Source: Struthio camelus | Lineage: Eukaryota; Chordata; Aves; Struthioniformes; Struthionidae | Length of the DNA stretch: 64,000 nucleotides | Assembly (NCBI RefSeq): GCF_040807025.1 | Contig: NC_090968.1 | Location: 7,367,906-7,431,905, forward strand | Direction: 5' to 3' | Shown: positions 53,631 through 62,423 of the stretch, piece after piece | Numbering within the stretch: position 1 is the first letter of the stretch | How the letters are laid out: every line of letters begins with the position of its first letter | The notes under the pieces: model-generated | Told to the model about the DNA's origin: nothing | Database searches by the model: none | The model's input: the letters and a program-made list of their open reading frames with translations, nothing else | Made by a program: the position numbers and the translations under genes

Positions 53631-56600
53631 CCATTTCAGACGTTTTGGTGGGGTAAAAACCTTTAGTAGCTGCAGCATTGGAGACTTTGAAAACTTTCTC
53701 AGGCAAAATAGAGAGTGCCCTTTCAGTAGATCGTATGTGAGTGGACCGTCCTACAAGAAAGCTGCAGTCTGCGGCAATGGTGTTGTGGAACGTGGAGAGC
53801 AATGCGACTGCGGGTCACTGCAGGTTAGTACCATACTTTGCTTAAACAATAAAGGGTTATACTTCTGTTTTGAGGAATTGCTTCTTGAGAGTGAATATAA
53901 GCTGGAAGTTGTCTCTAGTGGTTTTTACAGCATTTCTGTAGTAACACATAGATTTGCAGCTTTACTCCTCTTCCTTTGGATCCTACCACGTATGCCATGT
54001 ATTAGGAGGAACAGGGGTAGGGCAAACGGTAATCCTACAAATGAGGAAATTTAAAGCAAATAATGATTTTTGTTCTGTTTCCAGATGTGTGCAAAGGATA
54101 AATGCTGTACTCCTCAATGTAAGTTCAAACAAGGAATGAAGTGTTCCTCGGGACTGTGCTGTGAAAATTGTCAGGTAAGGTGTGTTCATAATTATCAGAA
54201 GTTGAGGTCATTATTAAATTTTGGAGAGTTCTTCTGTAGTAGGACTATAAATTAGCTTTCTGCTTTTGCTTGGACAGTGACCTCCAAAAAACTTAATAAT
54301 ATTTGTGCTGCCTATTGTCTTTAGATAAATGAGCTCTTTCCCTAACATATAATGTTTGAACAAGATAGCATTCATGGTATGTACTTGCATTTTTTCACCA
54401 AAATGCCTGACTTGGAGAGTCTTGTTCAGCTAGTGTTACGTATAGAATTTAATTGGGAAAGCTGAAAGACTGTTGTTAAAAAGGTTTACTGATGTTTGAA
54501 GGCCAGGTCATACGAAATGGATCAGTTCTGCCTCAAAGTTATATGAGACATTGATAAAGACCAGTAGAAAGGAGTCTGATAATCATCATATTACGGGTGA
54601 AAAGCTGAGACACGGGAAAACTCAGCATCGTGTGTGGATTCATGCAGGAAGTCCGACTGAGGGCTGCTCAGACCTCCTGACTCCCAGGGCAGCCCTGTCA
54701 TTGTGGAGCTGCTGTTTCTCTTTGTAGCCTTGTTTCTGCTGCTGCAAGAGGGCCTCACCTGGCCAGCACCTGACGAGCCCTTCCTTTCTTCAGAACTTGC
54801 AAAACACCTGGTTGGTGTAAAGTTCAGTAGGCCGAGGTATTAGCCAGAAAATGTTCCCTGGTACTGCTGCTTTCGGGCACTGTGCTCTATGTAGTGGTAC
54901 GGAGAAGGCTCCTCAGCATTTGCCTACTCAACCAGCAGCTATTGGGAGGAGCTGTGGAAGGGAGAAAGAGGATATAATCAGAGTGGTTCCCGAGGTAGGG
55001 CTTTCCAGCTCATGTCCCTAAAATCCCCGGGAGGAAAATTGCCAGGGGAAGGCTGTGGATGTCACCCCAGTGTGCGTGCTGTGACCTGCGTGCTGAGAAT
55101 CTAAGAGATGGTCTGGAGGTACTGGGGATGCGTCTCCGACAGCATCAGGAGGGTCTGCGTGGGGTTTGAGAGGGGACCACGCTGCTCTGTGTGTGTGTGT
55201 GTGTGTGTGTGACAGGTGTGTAAGGGCGGAGAGAAGAGTCCTGGCAGGCGGGTGGGTGTCAGGAGTGGCGAGCGGTGTGTGCAAGGTGCAGCGGCTGTGC
55301 CGCTCTTGTAGCGTTGGCAGAGCTGCGCGCTCCCTCAGCGTAACCGTCCGAAGCTTTGGGAAATTGCACTGTTAAAGCATTACAGGCCATCTGTTGCCTT
55401 GACGGACCACGGATCTCTCATTCGTACCTCTTTCACCAGTTTAAACAGAAGAATACCAAGTGCCGGGCCCTTGCTGATGCTCAGTGTGATCTCACAGAGT
55501 ACTGCAACGGGACCTCTGCGTCCTGTCCTCCTGACTTTTATATTCAGGACGGGCATGAATGTGAGCATGGCACCGGTTACTGCTACAAAGGACGCTGCCG
55601 GTCTGCTGACCTGCAGTGCCAGAGACTCTATGGGAAGGGTAAGAGAGGCGATTCTGTTTTCATTGGTACTAACCTCTAGTTCCAGCACGTTTTTTTAATA
55701 ACAGTATGCTTAGCCTCACTGCTGTGTAGGTCTCAGTCTCTGTTTGTCAGTCCAGGCGTGAAATTGCCCAAGAAGTCAGAACTGGGTTTCAGCCAGCTTT
55801 GAAAGGAGTAGTATAGGGGCAGAAGACGACATCCGAATGTGGTGGACAGCTGCCTGCTCTCTTGCATGAAACTGGGGAAGCTGGGGAATGCAGGAAGTAG
55901 GTAGTGTAGGGAAAGACAAAGGAGACTAAATGACAGATTTCCTACACTTGAGGAGAGTGGAAAGGAATTGGCTGTCAGGAAGCTGAAGGGTATCTGTTTA
56001 CGTGAGGTTTTCAGGCTGAAGGTTGACACACAGCTTGTCTGCTCAGAGATGAGAATGAGCCAGGAAAATATCCAGATATTGTTGTGGAAAGTCTTTTGAG
56101 GTAATTCCATTTGTCTGTGTGGTCCATCTCACCAGTCAAGTGTAGGCAGCTAGAGATGGGGTTGGAATGCTAGCTAAGTATTACTCTGAGAAATGCCAGA
56201 ATTTATAAACGCTAACGGCAACAGAAGTATGTCATTCTATATAACCTTCAGTTATAATCAGTATTGTTGCTAAACTTCCAGGTGCAAAAAACGCTCCTTT
56301 GGCATGTTATGAAGAAGTCAACAGTCAACAAGACAGATTTGGACACTGTGGAAATCACCCGAAAGATGGGTATCAGGCCTGTTCTTGGCTGTATGTTTCA
56401 AGGAGTGGAAAGTGTTTTACTGGGAATGCGTATTTAATTTTTACTTACCTTTACTGTGGATGCCAATAGGTGGACTCTGTTGGGAGGCTGCATTTCTATA
56501 AGGTTTTCTTTTGCTGGGCTACATTTTTTTCTTCTAGTAGCCTTAGCCGTTCTTAGAGAAATGGTTTTGATACATTGAGCTTTCCCCTGAAGCAGATAAT

Positions 56601-59600
56601 ACTGGTGTTTGGAGGAATGGGTTCTATGTAAGGGACATTCACGGGTGAGCAGAGTGCTCCGTGCTGGGCACAACAAATGTGAGAAGCCTCGCGTGCTCAA
56701 CGTCTCCTCTTCCTGATGAGCACACCCTTGTTTTAGTCTGAGGAGCATGGGAGGTGCTGGAGACTGTTGAAAGGATACATGAGAAGCAATTTCATGAAAC
56801 ACCTAACGGTGCAATCATTTAATATCCTTTTAGAACAGCTTCTCTCCTTCTATCGAGGATCCAATTCTTCTTGAAACCTAACCTGCTGTGAATCTTTTCT
56901 TATTTAAATCTCCCTTCCCAAGTTGTGACTTCTCCAGCGTTGTGATCAATGAGATGCTGTGCCCACACTTAATGTCTTGTGCTAATCAATTCATTTAGGA
57001 ATCTAGGATGTGGAAAGTTAATATGTACGTACCCGAATCGTATTCCGTTCACACAAATTAAAGGCGCCGTAATTTATGCTCAAGTGCAAGAACATCTGTG
57101 TGTGTCTTTTGATTATATGCGCGGACCCACGGTGCTAGATCCTCTCCTGGTTAAAGAAGGCACAAAATGCGGTCCCGGAAGGGTAAGAAATATTTCATAA
57201 GCACCTGAAAGTGGCATATGTTTAAATATGCCACAAGTGTAGCAGTTTTAGAAATAGTTGTCTTTTTGCAGTGTAGTTTAAAGATAGTCTGTACTTAGGT
57301 TTTTGTTAATTATTACCTGTGCTAATTTACTTATTGAGCGTTCTTTAGACCTAGGATTCTTTTTAAGAGTTATGGCTTGTGTGATAGAGTGATGAAAAAG
57401 CGCTCAGATGGAATTTTTTCCTTTGGGACTTCTAGGTTTGTGTGAATGGCACTTGCCATCCACATTCAGTCCTGAAGTATGATTGCAATCCGCAGAAAAA
57501 ATGCCATGGACATGGAGTAAGTAACAATAATGCTACTGATTTAGTGTTACTGTTTTGAGTAATACTGCTGAAGAAGAGAGAGAGTTTCTTTGATTTCAGT
57601 TTCCACGGTGACTTGTTTGTGAATTGGCTGGAGAGGTGTTCTGGGCTGATGCTTGTTCTCCAAAATTGTTGTGCAATAATGAGTTATGGTGGGAGAAATT
57701 AAAGAATATTACCTAAGTTACTTTCTGTCCTAAGACCAAAAATAAATGAGATAAAGGAGCGTGGATTATTTGCTTGTCTAGATTAGCAGAAAACTGACAA
57801 GGGATATCTAAAGAGGATGGAACTGCACAGAATTGAACTAGTGTCAGAAATAATAAGGATAGTTGTGGAAGGTGAGAGGCAGCATGGCATATAGCAGACC
57901 GGGAACGCAGAAAGAAGCTCGAGCAGTTGTCGCAAACATCAGCGTTGATTAGTGTTTGCAGCCCAGCGTTGAGTAGTGTTTGCAGCCTGGTTGTAACCGC
58001 AGCCGTGGGAGTCTGCGTAAGAGGGAAGGGGGTGGGCAGGAAAACAGCAGTCCTACTGAAGACTTAGTAGCAGTCCTCACTACAGGTTTTTATAAACCGA
58101 GAATGTTTTGTTTCCACCCCGATGCTCCCAGGTATGTAACAATAAGAAGAATTGCCATTGTTATCCAGGCTGGAAACCTCCAAATTGCAAGGTTCAAGGG
58201 TCTCCCTCAGGCGGCAGCGTCAACAGCGGGCTGCGGATGCTGGACGCCGGTGAGTACCCTGAGCTGGGGCTTTGGATTCCTGGTGCTTTTACTGGGTGCG
58301 ACGGCAGCTCCCACCATCTTGGAAGCAGCCTCACAGAAAAATCTCACAACTGAGCAGGCTGCTCTTGCTATTGCCTTGCCATTACCTTGAGCTGCATGTT
58401 TGGTTTTCTCCCTAGATCTTATCTCAAAAAGCTCCTCCAAGGACCTGCTGAAGACCTGGCTGCTGCTCAGCTTATGTCTCTTCCTCCCTGTTGTTGTTGG
58501 TGGCACCATCTTGATTATGAAGAGGAAGCAGCTGAGCAGATTCTGCGTGAGGAAAGGGTCACAACCTGACGGGTAAATGAATTTTAGTTGTCTAATGCAA
58601 ATCCTCTTTTCTGGGTCTGGGAGGTGGGCAGGGATTTCTGAGAGCAGTGAATTCCCGAACAAGGTCATGTGAATGGGATTTACAGCCTAGGGAGGGGCAG
58701 GGAATGCAGCACTTTGGAAACAATGTGGTTTGTAAACTGTGGAAACTGTTTGTGGCTCATCAAAGGAGGAAACTAACGAACAACAAACAGACTTAGAAAA
58801 TGTACAAAGGTAGCAGAAGTGAAACTAACAGAAGTGAATTTCATGACATCAACCTTGCTGTCTGTGTGAACGAGCTAGAAAAAATTGGTTTTCTACTTGC
58901 TAATTCCTGGGAAAAGCAAACCTTAGAAGGGCAAAAGGGGGATGCAGGAGAAGGGGCAGGTCTCAGTAAAGATGGAGAAAGCTGGAAGGCAATGCATTCT
59001 GTCCAAACATGGAGGAAAAGAGCATGTGAGAGACAGCGTGAGGGCCCTGAAAGAGCGAAGGGAAAGCATGAGTTCAGCACACAGATTTAGACAAAACGTC
59101 TTGTAGGTTCTTCTGCCCAGGACTCTCGCGGGTTCTTCTGCCCTGGCAGAAAAAATATGTCCTCTAAACTGTGGGTGCAGAGATGTGCACCATGATAGCC
59201 TGTGCAGCATTTACCCGGTAAAGTGAAGTAATACAGACACAGTACCATGTGCTCCAAGGAGGGGACCTGCTGTTTGCTCTCCCCTAACTGATCCCCGAAG
59301 TGCCTCCCTTGGTGCAAGGACAGATTCCTTGCTGTAGAGAAGCGTGGTCAGGAAGCATCAGACTTTGCCCTCCTCCTGTCTCTGTCTCCACTCGGCACCG
59401 TGAGGCCTAGGGTTCTGTTGCTGACAAAGGAGAGAGCATTTGTATGGGGTTTACTGGTGCACCGTGGCACAGGGTGTCCCCGACAGCCCTTGCTCTTCCC
59501 AAAGAATTGGGCCTCTTGTCAGGCTTGCGTGTCTGTGCTGAGGAGCACGTGTGCAGAGATATCGGGGAGGCCCTGCAGCGGCTGCCAGAGAAGTGACCGC

Positions 59601-60225
59601 TTTCTCTGGGACAGAGCCCATCCTCTGCTGGGGGACATACTACTCCATGTGGCTGACCAGACTCTGAGGAGGTGCCGTGCACGGTAGTTCACAGGCTAGG
59701 TATGAAATCATGCTCCTTCCACCTGCCTCTAACTCCCCTTCTTCCAACCCTAGGTCAGAAGATGGCAGTCTGTCCAGGTACGAGAGGTAAGACCCCACGC
59801 TGAGACCCTCCCTGCCCCGGTAAAGACAGACTGGCTCGGAGCGGAGCTGTGCCTGCCGTGCCAAGACACGTTATGTCAGGTTTTGCCGAGCTGAGCTGTG
59901 CTGGGCCTGGCCATGCCGAGCCAAGCTGTGCCAAGTGTGTCTGCGCGCTGCCGAGCGTGTGGTGGTCGGGCTGTGATCTGCTGAGGCAAAGCATGGTCGG
60001 GCTGGGCTGGGCTGAGCAGGGCTGTGCTGGGCCAGGCTGAGCGATGCTATGCGGGGCTGTGCGGAGCCGGGCGCCTGGCTGACAGTGCCACCTTGTCCCT
60101 CCTGCTGCAGCTCCGCCGCCGAGGATGGCAGTGCCGCCACCGCAGAGTCAGAGCGAGAGGAGGAGCTGGAGCCGGAGCTGGAGCCAGAGTCAGGGCCGGT
60201 CCGGGGCGGGCGCCGCGGGCAATAA
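47222..60225 (+). CDS. ADAM32-like: Gene 3: non-catalytic ADAM of the ADAM32/ADAM5/ADAM3 clade (21 exons, about 768 codons)
   Basis: Tandem duplicate of gene 2 with the same exon lengths in almost every position. Joined exons give 2,307 nt in frame (768 residues), or 765 or 757 depending on use of the small exon 20. Domains: signal peptide [15 protein letters not shown]; prodomain; protease-like domain with [12 protein letters not shown] at about 316-327 in place of the zinc motif; disintegrin domain with QCD; cysteine-rich and EGF-like domains; membrane span about 682-702; acidic tail ending VRGGRRGQ. No cysteine switch and no furin site. Differences from gene 2: exon 7 is 9 nt shorter, exon 12 is 3 nt shorter, and an extra 33-nt exon follows the membrane exon. 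Long blocks match gene 2 including introns, while exons 2, 8 and 9 are well diverged. No frame-breaking change seen, so it looks functional. Expected role is as for gene 2. Confidence 0.92.
47661..48584 (+). other. Gene 3 intron 1, distal part
   Basis: No recognisable feature. An open frame of 79 codons at 47836-48075 resembles nothing I know and has no splice or promoter support. Confidence 0.6.
48585..48649 (+). CDS. ADAM32-like: Gene 3 exon 2
   Basis: [20 protein letters not shown]. 65 nt, clearly diverged from gene 2 exon 2. Confidence 0.93.
48762..49409. repeat. Shared block A (gene 3 copy)
   Basis: Counterpart of 35043-35690, same 648-bp length, with abrupt loss of similarity at both edges. 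Confidence 0.9.
49012..49076 (+). CDS. ADAM32-like: Gene 3 exon 3
   Basis: Identical over 65 nt to gene 2 exon 3. Confidence 0.95.
49481..49559 (+). CDS. ADAM32-like: Gene 3 exon 4
   Basis: [20 protein letters not shown]. 79 nt; diverged from gene 2, as it lies outside the shared blocks. Confidence 0.95.
50049..50125 (+). CDS. ADAM32-like: Gene 3 exon 5
   Basis: Identical over 77 nt to gene 2 exon 5. Confidence 0.95.
50437..50626 (+). CDS. ADAM32-like: Gene 3 exon 6
   Basis: Almost identical to gene 2 exon 6 except the last eight codons, SYKVHTDQ, which share almost nothing with the gene 2 sequence although length and following intron match. Confidence 0.95.
51183..51239 (+). CDS. ADAM32-like: Gene 3 exon 7
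   Basis: [19 protein letters not shown]. 57 nt, three codons shorter than in gene 2 and ADAM9, still in frame. Confidence 0.92.
51500..51571 (+). CDS. ADAM32-like: Gene 3 exon 8
   Basis: [20 protein letters not shown] then FLSN. 72 nt, many differences from gene 2. Confidence 0.94.
51572..52430 (+). other. Gene 3 intron 8
   Basis: AT-rich intron of 859 bp. No repeat family or coding sequence recognised. Confidence 0.7.
52431..52597 (+). CDS. ADAM32-like: Gene 3 exon 9
   Basis: [20 protein letters not shown] then [11 protein letters not shown]. 167 nt, phase 2. Confidence 0.95.
52856..52937 (+). CDS. ADAM32-like: Gene 3 exon 10
   Basis: [20 protein letters not shown] and on. 82 nt; identical to gene 2 from TACGTGGGC onward. 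Confidence 0.93.
52875..53570. repeat. Shared block C (gene 3 copy)
   Basis: Counterpart of 39342-40037. Very GC-rich inside AT-rich surroundings. Confidence 0.9.
53362..53498 (+). CDS. ADAM32-like: Gene 3 exon 11, degenerate active site
   Basis: Same protein as gene 2 exon 11 except Lys to Glu near the end (NSEAL). No zinc ligands. 137 nt. Confidence 0.95.
53602..53630. repeat. (AAT)n microsatellite
   Basis: About ten AAT units only a few bases before the acceptor of gene 3 exon 12, occupying the usual polypyrimidine-tract zone. Confidence 0.9.
53640..53823 (+). CDS. ADAM32-like: Gene 3 exon 12
   Basis: [20 protein letters not shown] then [18 protein letters not shown]. 184 nt, one codon shorter than gene 2 (REC in place of RGDC). 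Confidence 0.95.
54085..54174 (+). CDS. ADAM32-like: Gene 3 exon 13
   Basis: Disintegrin domain, [20 protein letters not shown] then [10 protein letters not shown]. 90 nt. Confidence 0.94.
54995..55671. repeat. Shared block D (gene 3 copy)
   Basis: Counterpart of 41853-42528, including the TG microsatellite at about 55189-55212 and exon 14. Confidence 0.85.
55440..55638 (+). CDS. ADAM32-like: Gene 3 exon 14, disintegrin loop
   Basis: [19 protein letters not shown] then [20 protein letters not shown]. 199 nt, phase 1. Confidence 0.95.
56282..56390 (+). CDS. ADAM32-like: Gene 3 exon 15
   Basis: [20 protein letters not shown] then YQACSW. 109 nt, ends CT before gtatgt, phase 2. Confidence 0.92.
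56999..57182 (+). CDS. ADAM32-like: Gene 3 exon 16
   Basis: [20 protein letters not shown] and the remainder of the cysteine-rich domain. 184 nt. Confidence 0.95.
57436..57516 (+). CDS. ADAM32-like: Gene 3 exon 17
   Basis: [20 protein letters not shown] then KKCHGHG. 81 nt. Confidence 0.95.
58132..58249 (+). CDS. ADAM32-like: Gene 3 exon 18, EGF-like
   Basis: [19 protein letters not shown]. 118 nt, ends in phase 1 at GCC-G before gtgagt. Confidence 0.94.
58416..58572 (+). CDS. ADAM32-like: Gene 3 exon 19, transmembrane
   Basis: [14 protein letters not shown], then span [20 protein letters not shown], then [14 protein letters not shown]. 157 nt, ends GG before gtaaat, phase 2. Confidence 0.93.
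58573..59753 (+). other. Gene 3 intron 19
   Basis: No repeat family or coding gene recognised. Short open frames on both strands carry no recognisable domain. Confidence 0.65.
59754..59786 (+). CDS. ADAM32-like: Gene 3 exon 20, small symmetric exon (probable)
   Basis: Acceptor aaccctag, sequence [10 protein letters not shown], donor GAGAG-gtaaga. A second donor 9 nt earlier (CCAG-gtacga at 59778) also keeps the frame. The exon is phase 2 at both ends, so it can be included or skipped without breaking the frame. No counterpart found in gene 2. Supported by splice sites only. Confidence 0.55.
59870..60060. repeat. Degenerate GCTGTGCTGGGC repeats
   Basis: Irregular succession of GAGCTGTGCTGGGCC, CCATGCCGAGCC, GGGCTGGGCTGGGCTGAGC and related pieces in gene 3 intron 20. 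Low complexity, unit not constant. Confidence 0.6.
60111..60225 (+). CDS. ADAM32-like: Gene 3 exon 21, terminal
   Basis: [20 protein letters not shown], then [18 protein letters not shown] and stop TAA at 60223-60225. Close counterpart of gene 2 exon 20. Confidence 0.93.
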
Positions 60226-60226
60226 A
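60221..60226 (+). promoter_or_regulatory. Polyadenylation signal overlapping gene 3 stop codon
   Basis: AATAAA made of codon CAA, stop TAA and the following A, exactly as in gene 2. The next 50 bases are also shared with gene 2. Confidence 0.8.
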
Positions 60227-60282
60227 GGCGTTGGCGGAGCCGCGCGTCGGCGCCTCTGTGCGGGACGGCGGGGGGCACCCGC

Positions 60283-61493
60283 GGTTAGGGGAGCGTAGCG
60301 GTTAGCGGGGGACACCTGGAGTTAGGGAAACGTCACTGTTAGTGGGGGTCGCCTGGGGTTAGGGGAGCGTCGCCGTTAGTGGGGGACGCCGGCGGTTGGG
60401 GGAGTGTCGCCATTAGTGGGGGGACGTCGACGGTTGGGGGAGTGTTGCCGTTAGTGGGGGGGACGCCGGCGGTTGGGGGAGCGTCACCATTAGCGGGGGG
60501 ACGTCGACGGTTAGGGGAGTGTTGCCGTTAGTGGGGGGGAACGCCGGCGGTTGGGGGAGTGTCGCCGTTAGTGGGGGGACGTCGACGGTTGGGGGAGTGT
60601 CGCCGTTAGTGGGGGGGACGCCGGCGGTTGGGGGAGTGTCGCCGTTAGTGGGGGGACGTCGACGGTTAGGGGAGTGTCGCCGTTAGTGGGGGGGACGCCG
60701 GCGGTTGGGGGAGCGTCACCATTAGCGGGGGGACGCTGGCAGTTAGGGGAGTGTTGCCGTTAGTGGGGGACATCGGCAGTTGGGAGAGTGTCGCCGTTAG
60801 CGGGGGACGCCTGGGCGGTTGGGGGAGCGTCGCCGTTAGCGGGGGACGCCTGGGCGGTTGGGGGAGCGTCGCCGTTAGCGGGGGACGCCTGGGCGGTTGG
60901 GGGAGCGTCGCCGTTAACGGGGGGACGCCTGGGCAGTTGGGGGAGCGTCGCCGTTAGCGGGGGGACGCCTGGGCGGTTGGGGGAGCGTCGCCGTTAGCGG
61001 GGGGACGCCTGGGCGGTTGGGGGAGCGTCGCCGTTAGCGGGGGGACGCCTGGGCGGTTGGGGGAGCGTCGCCGTTAGCGGGGGGACGCCGGGGCGGTTGG
61101 GGGAGCGTCGCCGTTAGCGGGGGGACGCCGGGGCGGTTGGGGGAGCGTCGCCGTTAGCGGGGGGACGCCGGGGCGGTTGGGGGAGCGTCGCCGTTAGCGG
61201 GGGGACGCCTGGGCGGTTGGGGGAGCATCGCCGTTAGCGGGGGGACGCCTGGGCGGTTGGGGGAGCGTCGCCGTTAGCGGGGGGACGCCGGGGCGGTTGG
61301 GGGAGCGTCGCCGTTAGCGGGGGGACGCCGGGGCGGTTGGGGGAGCGTCGCCGTTAGTGGGGGACGCCTGGGCGGTTGGGGGAGTGTTGCCGTTAGCGGG
61401 GGGACGCCTGGGCGGTTGGGGGAGCGTCGCCGTTAGTGGGGGACGCCTGGGCGGTTGGGGGAGTGTTGCCGTTAGCGGGGGGACACTGGGGCG
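60283..61493. repeat. Minisatellite, 38-40-bp unit, about 30 copies
   Basis: The unit is GGTTGGGGGAGCGTCGCCGT followed by TAGCGGGGGGACGCCTGGGC, exactly 40 bp in the most regular part (about 60840-61340) and 38-40 bp with more variants (TTAGTGGGG, GTCGACGG) to the left. The first units carry GTTAGGGG. Each unit is CpG-rich on both strands and has G runs. The array starts at the point aligned with the promoter/5' UTR of gene 3 and ends just before the gene 4 start codon. Confidence 0.92.
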
Positions 61494-61670
61494 ATGTGGG
61501 CAGTGCTGCCGCTCTGGTCCTGGCCCTGGCTCTGGCTGATGGCCGTGCCAGGCGGGCAGTGGGCCAGGGCCAGGGCTGGGGTGCAGGACCTCTCCCCTGG
61601 CGCAGTGCCACGGCTCCAGGCGCAGGTGGCGGTGCCGCGGCGGGTGGTGGCACCCCGCGGCGCCCCGCAG
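61494..61670 (+). CDS. Gene 4 exon 1 (apparently exons 1 and 2 fused)
   Basis: Open frame of 177 nt ending CAG-gtaggc in phase 0. The last 65 nt (61606-61670) equal in length and phase exon 2 of genes 2 and 3 and follow an acceptor-like ctctcccctggcgcag. No donor of the right phase lies between the ATG and that point, so I read the segment as continuous coding. Confidence 0.6.
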
Positions 61671-62423
61671 GTAGGCCCCCGGCGCTCTCCCCTGCTCCCT
61701 GCTGCTCCCGGGCCAGCCGGGCCGCCGCTAACCCTGCTCTCCCCGCGGGCAGCGCGCCCTGGCCTACATCATCCCCATCGAAGGGACCTCCCGCACCGTC
61801 CAGCTGCGGCAGCAGTAAGTGGGGCTGTGGCGGGCCGGGCTGGGAGGGGGCCGGCGCGGTCCGTCGCGTCCCCTCCGCCCTGCCGGCCCCGAGCTGGCCT
61901 CAGCCGGGCCTGAGCAGGGATCCCCGCTCTCGGGAACGGGGTTCGCTTGGGATGACAGCTGCGCTGCGCAGCCGGCCGTGGCTGTAGCGGGGTCACGTCT
62001 CTCCTGTCCTCGGGGCCTTCCTGCGCTCTATCCCGGTCACCTAACGTGGGCAGAAGCGGGCTGGAAGCCTGGCGGCGCGGGGAGCTGGGGACGCGTACTC
62101 CGAGCAGGTGCTTCGCAGGGCTCGTGGTGCGTGACCTGCGGGCTGCTCCCCTCCGCTGCCCTGCAGAAGGCTTCCTCAGCGGGACAGCGGGCGCGTGCAG
62201 TCATCCCCCAGGAGGTGCAGGGGGCTCGGTACGGAGCGTGGAGTCAGTGCCGTAGAATAAGGAAGCGTAGTTGCCTTTTGCAGTGTCTGCAATGTGTTAG
62301 AGTAATATCAGAATTCAAAGGTTTTGTCTCTTTTTTGTATGTAGAGTGTTTTTGCCCAACGACCTCAGGATTTATACTGACAGCCGAAGGGGGCTTGTGA
62401 ATTCCGAACTTGTGCATATCAAG
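61494..62423 (+). CDS. Gene 4: 5' part of a further ADAM32/5/3-clade gene (runs off the window)
   Basis: Three coding exons (61494-61670, 61753-61814, 62345-62423) join in frame into about 106 residues: a Trp/Leu-rich signal peptide (MWAVLPLWSWPWLWLMAVPG), then prodomain pieces VPRLQAQVAVPRRV, ALAYIIPIEGTSRTVQLRQ and VFLPNDLRIYTDSRRGLVNS. These align with exons 2, 3 and 4 of genes 2 and 3, with matching phases and the same 79-nt fourth exon. The next expected exon (the D-CYYRGY segment) is not found up to 64000, so the gene continues past the edge or is broken. The ATG is chosen because it follows a GTTAGCGG element at the same distance (23 nt) as GTTACCGG before gene 3 (21 nt). Whether it is catalytic cannot be judged. 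Confidence 0.75.
61753..61814 (+). CDS. Gene 4 exon 2 (exon 3 equivalent)
   Basis: RALAYIIPIEGTSRTVQLRQ, acceptor gcgggcag, donor CA-gtaagt. 62 nt, one codon shorter than in genes 2 and 3. Confidence 0.8.
62345..62423 (+). CDS. Gene 4 exon 3 (exon 4 equivalent)
   Basis: VFLPNDLRIYTDSRRGLVNS then ELVHIK. 79 nt, acceptor gtatgtag, donor AAG-gtaata. Confidence 0.82.

Noticed and set aside
60283-61493. Regular 40-bp repeats as a CRISPR-like array
   Set aside because: Units are contiguous tandem copies with no unique spacers, in a vertebrate genome.
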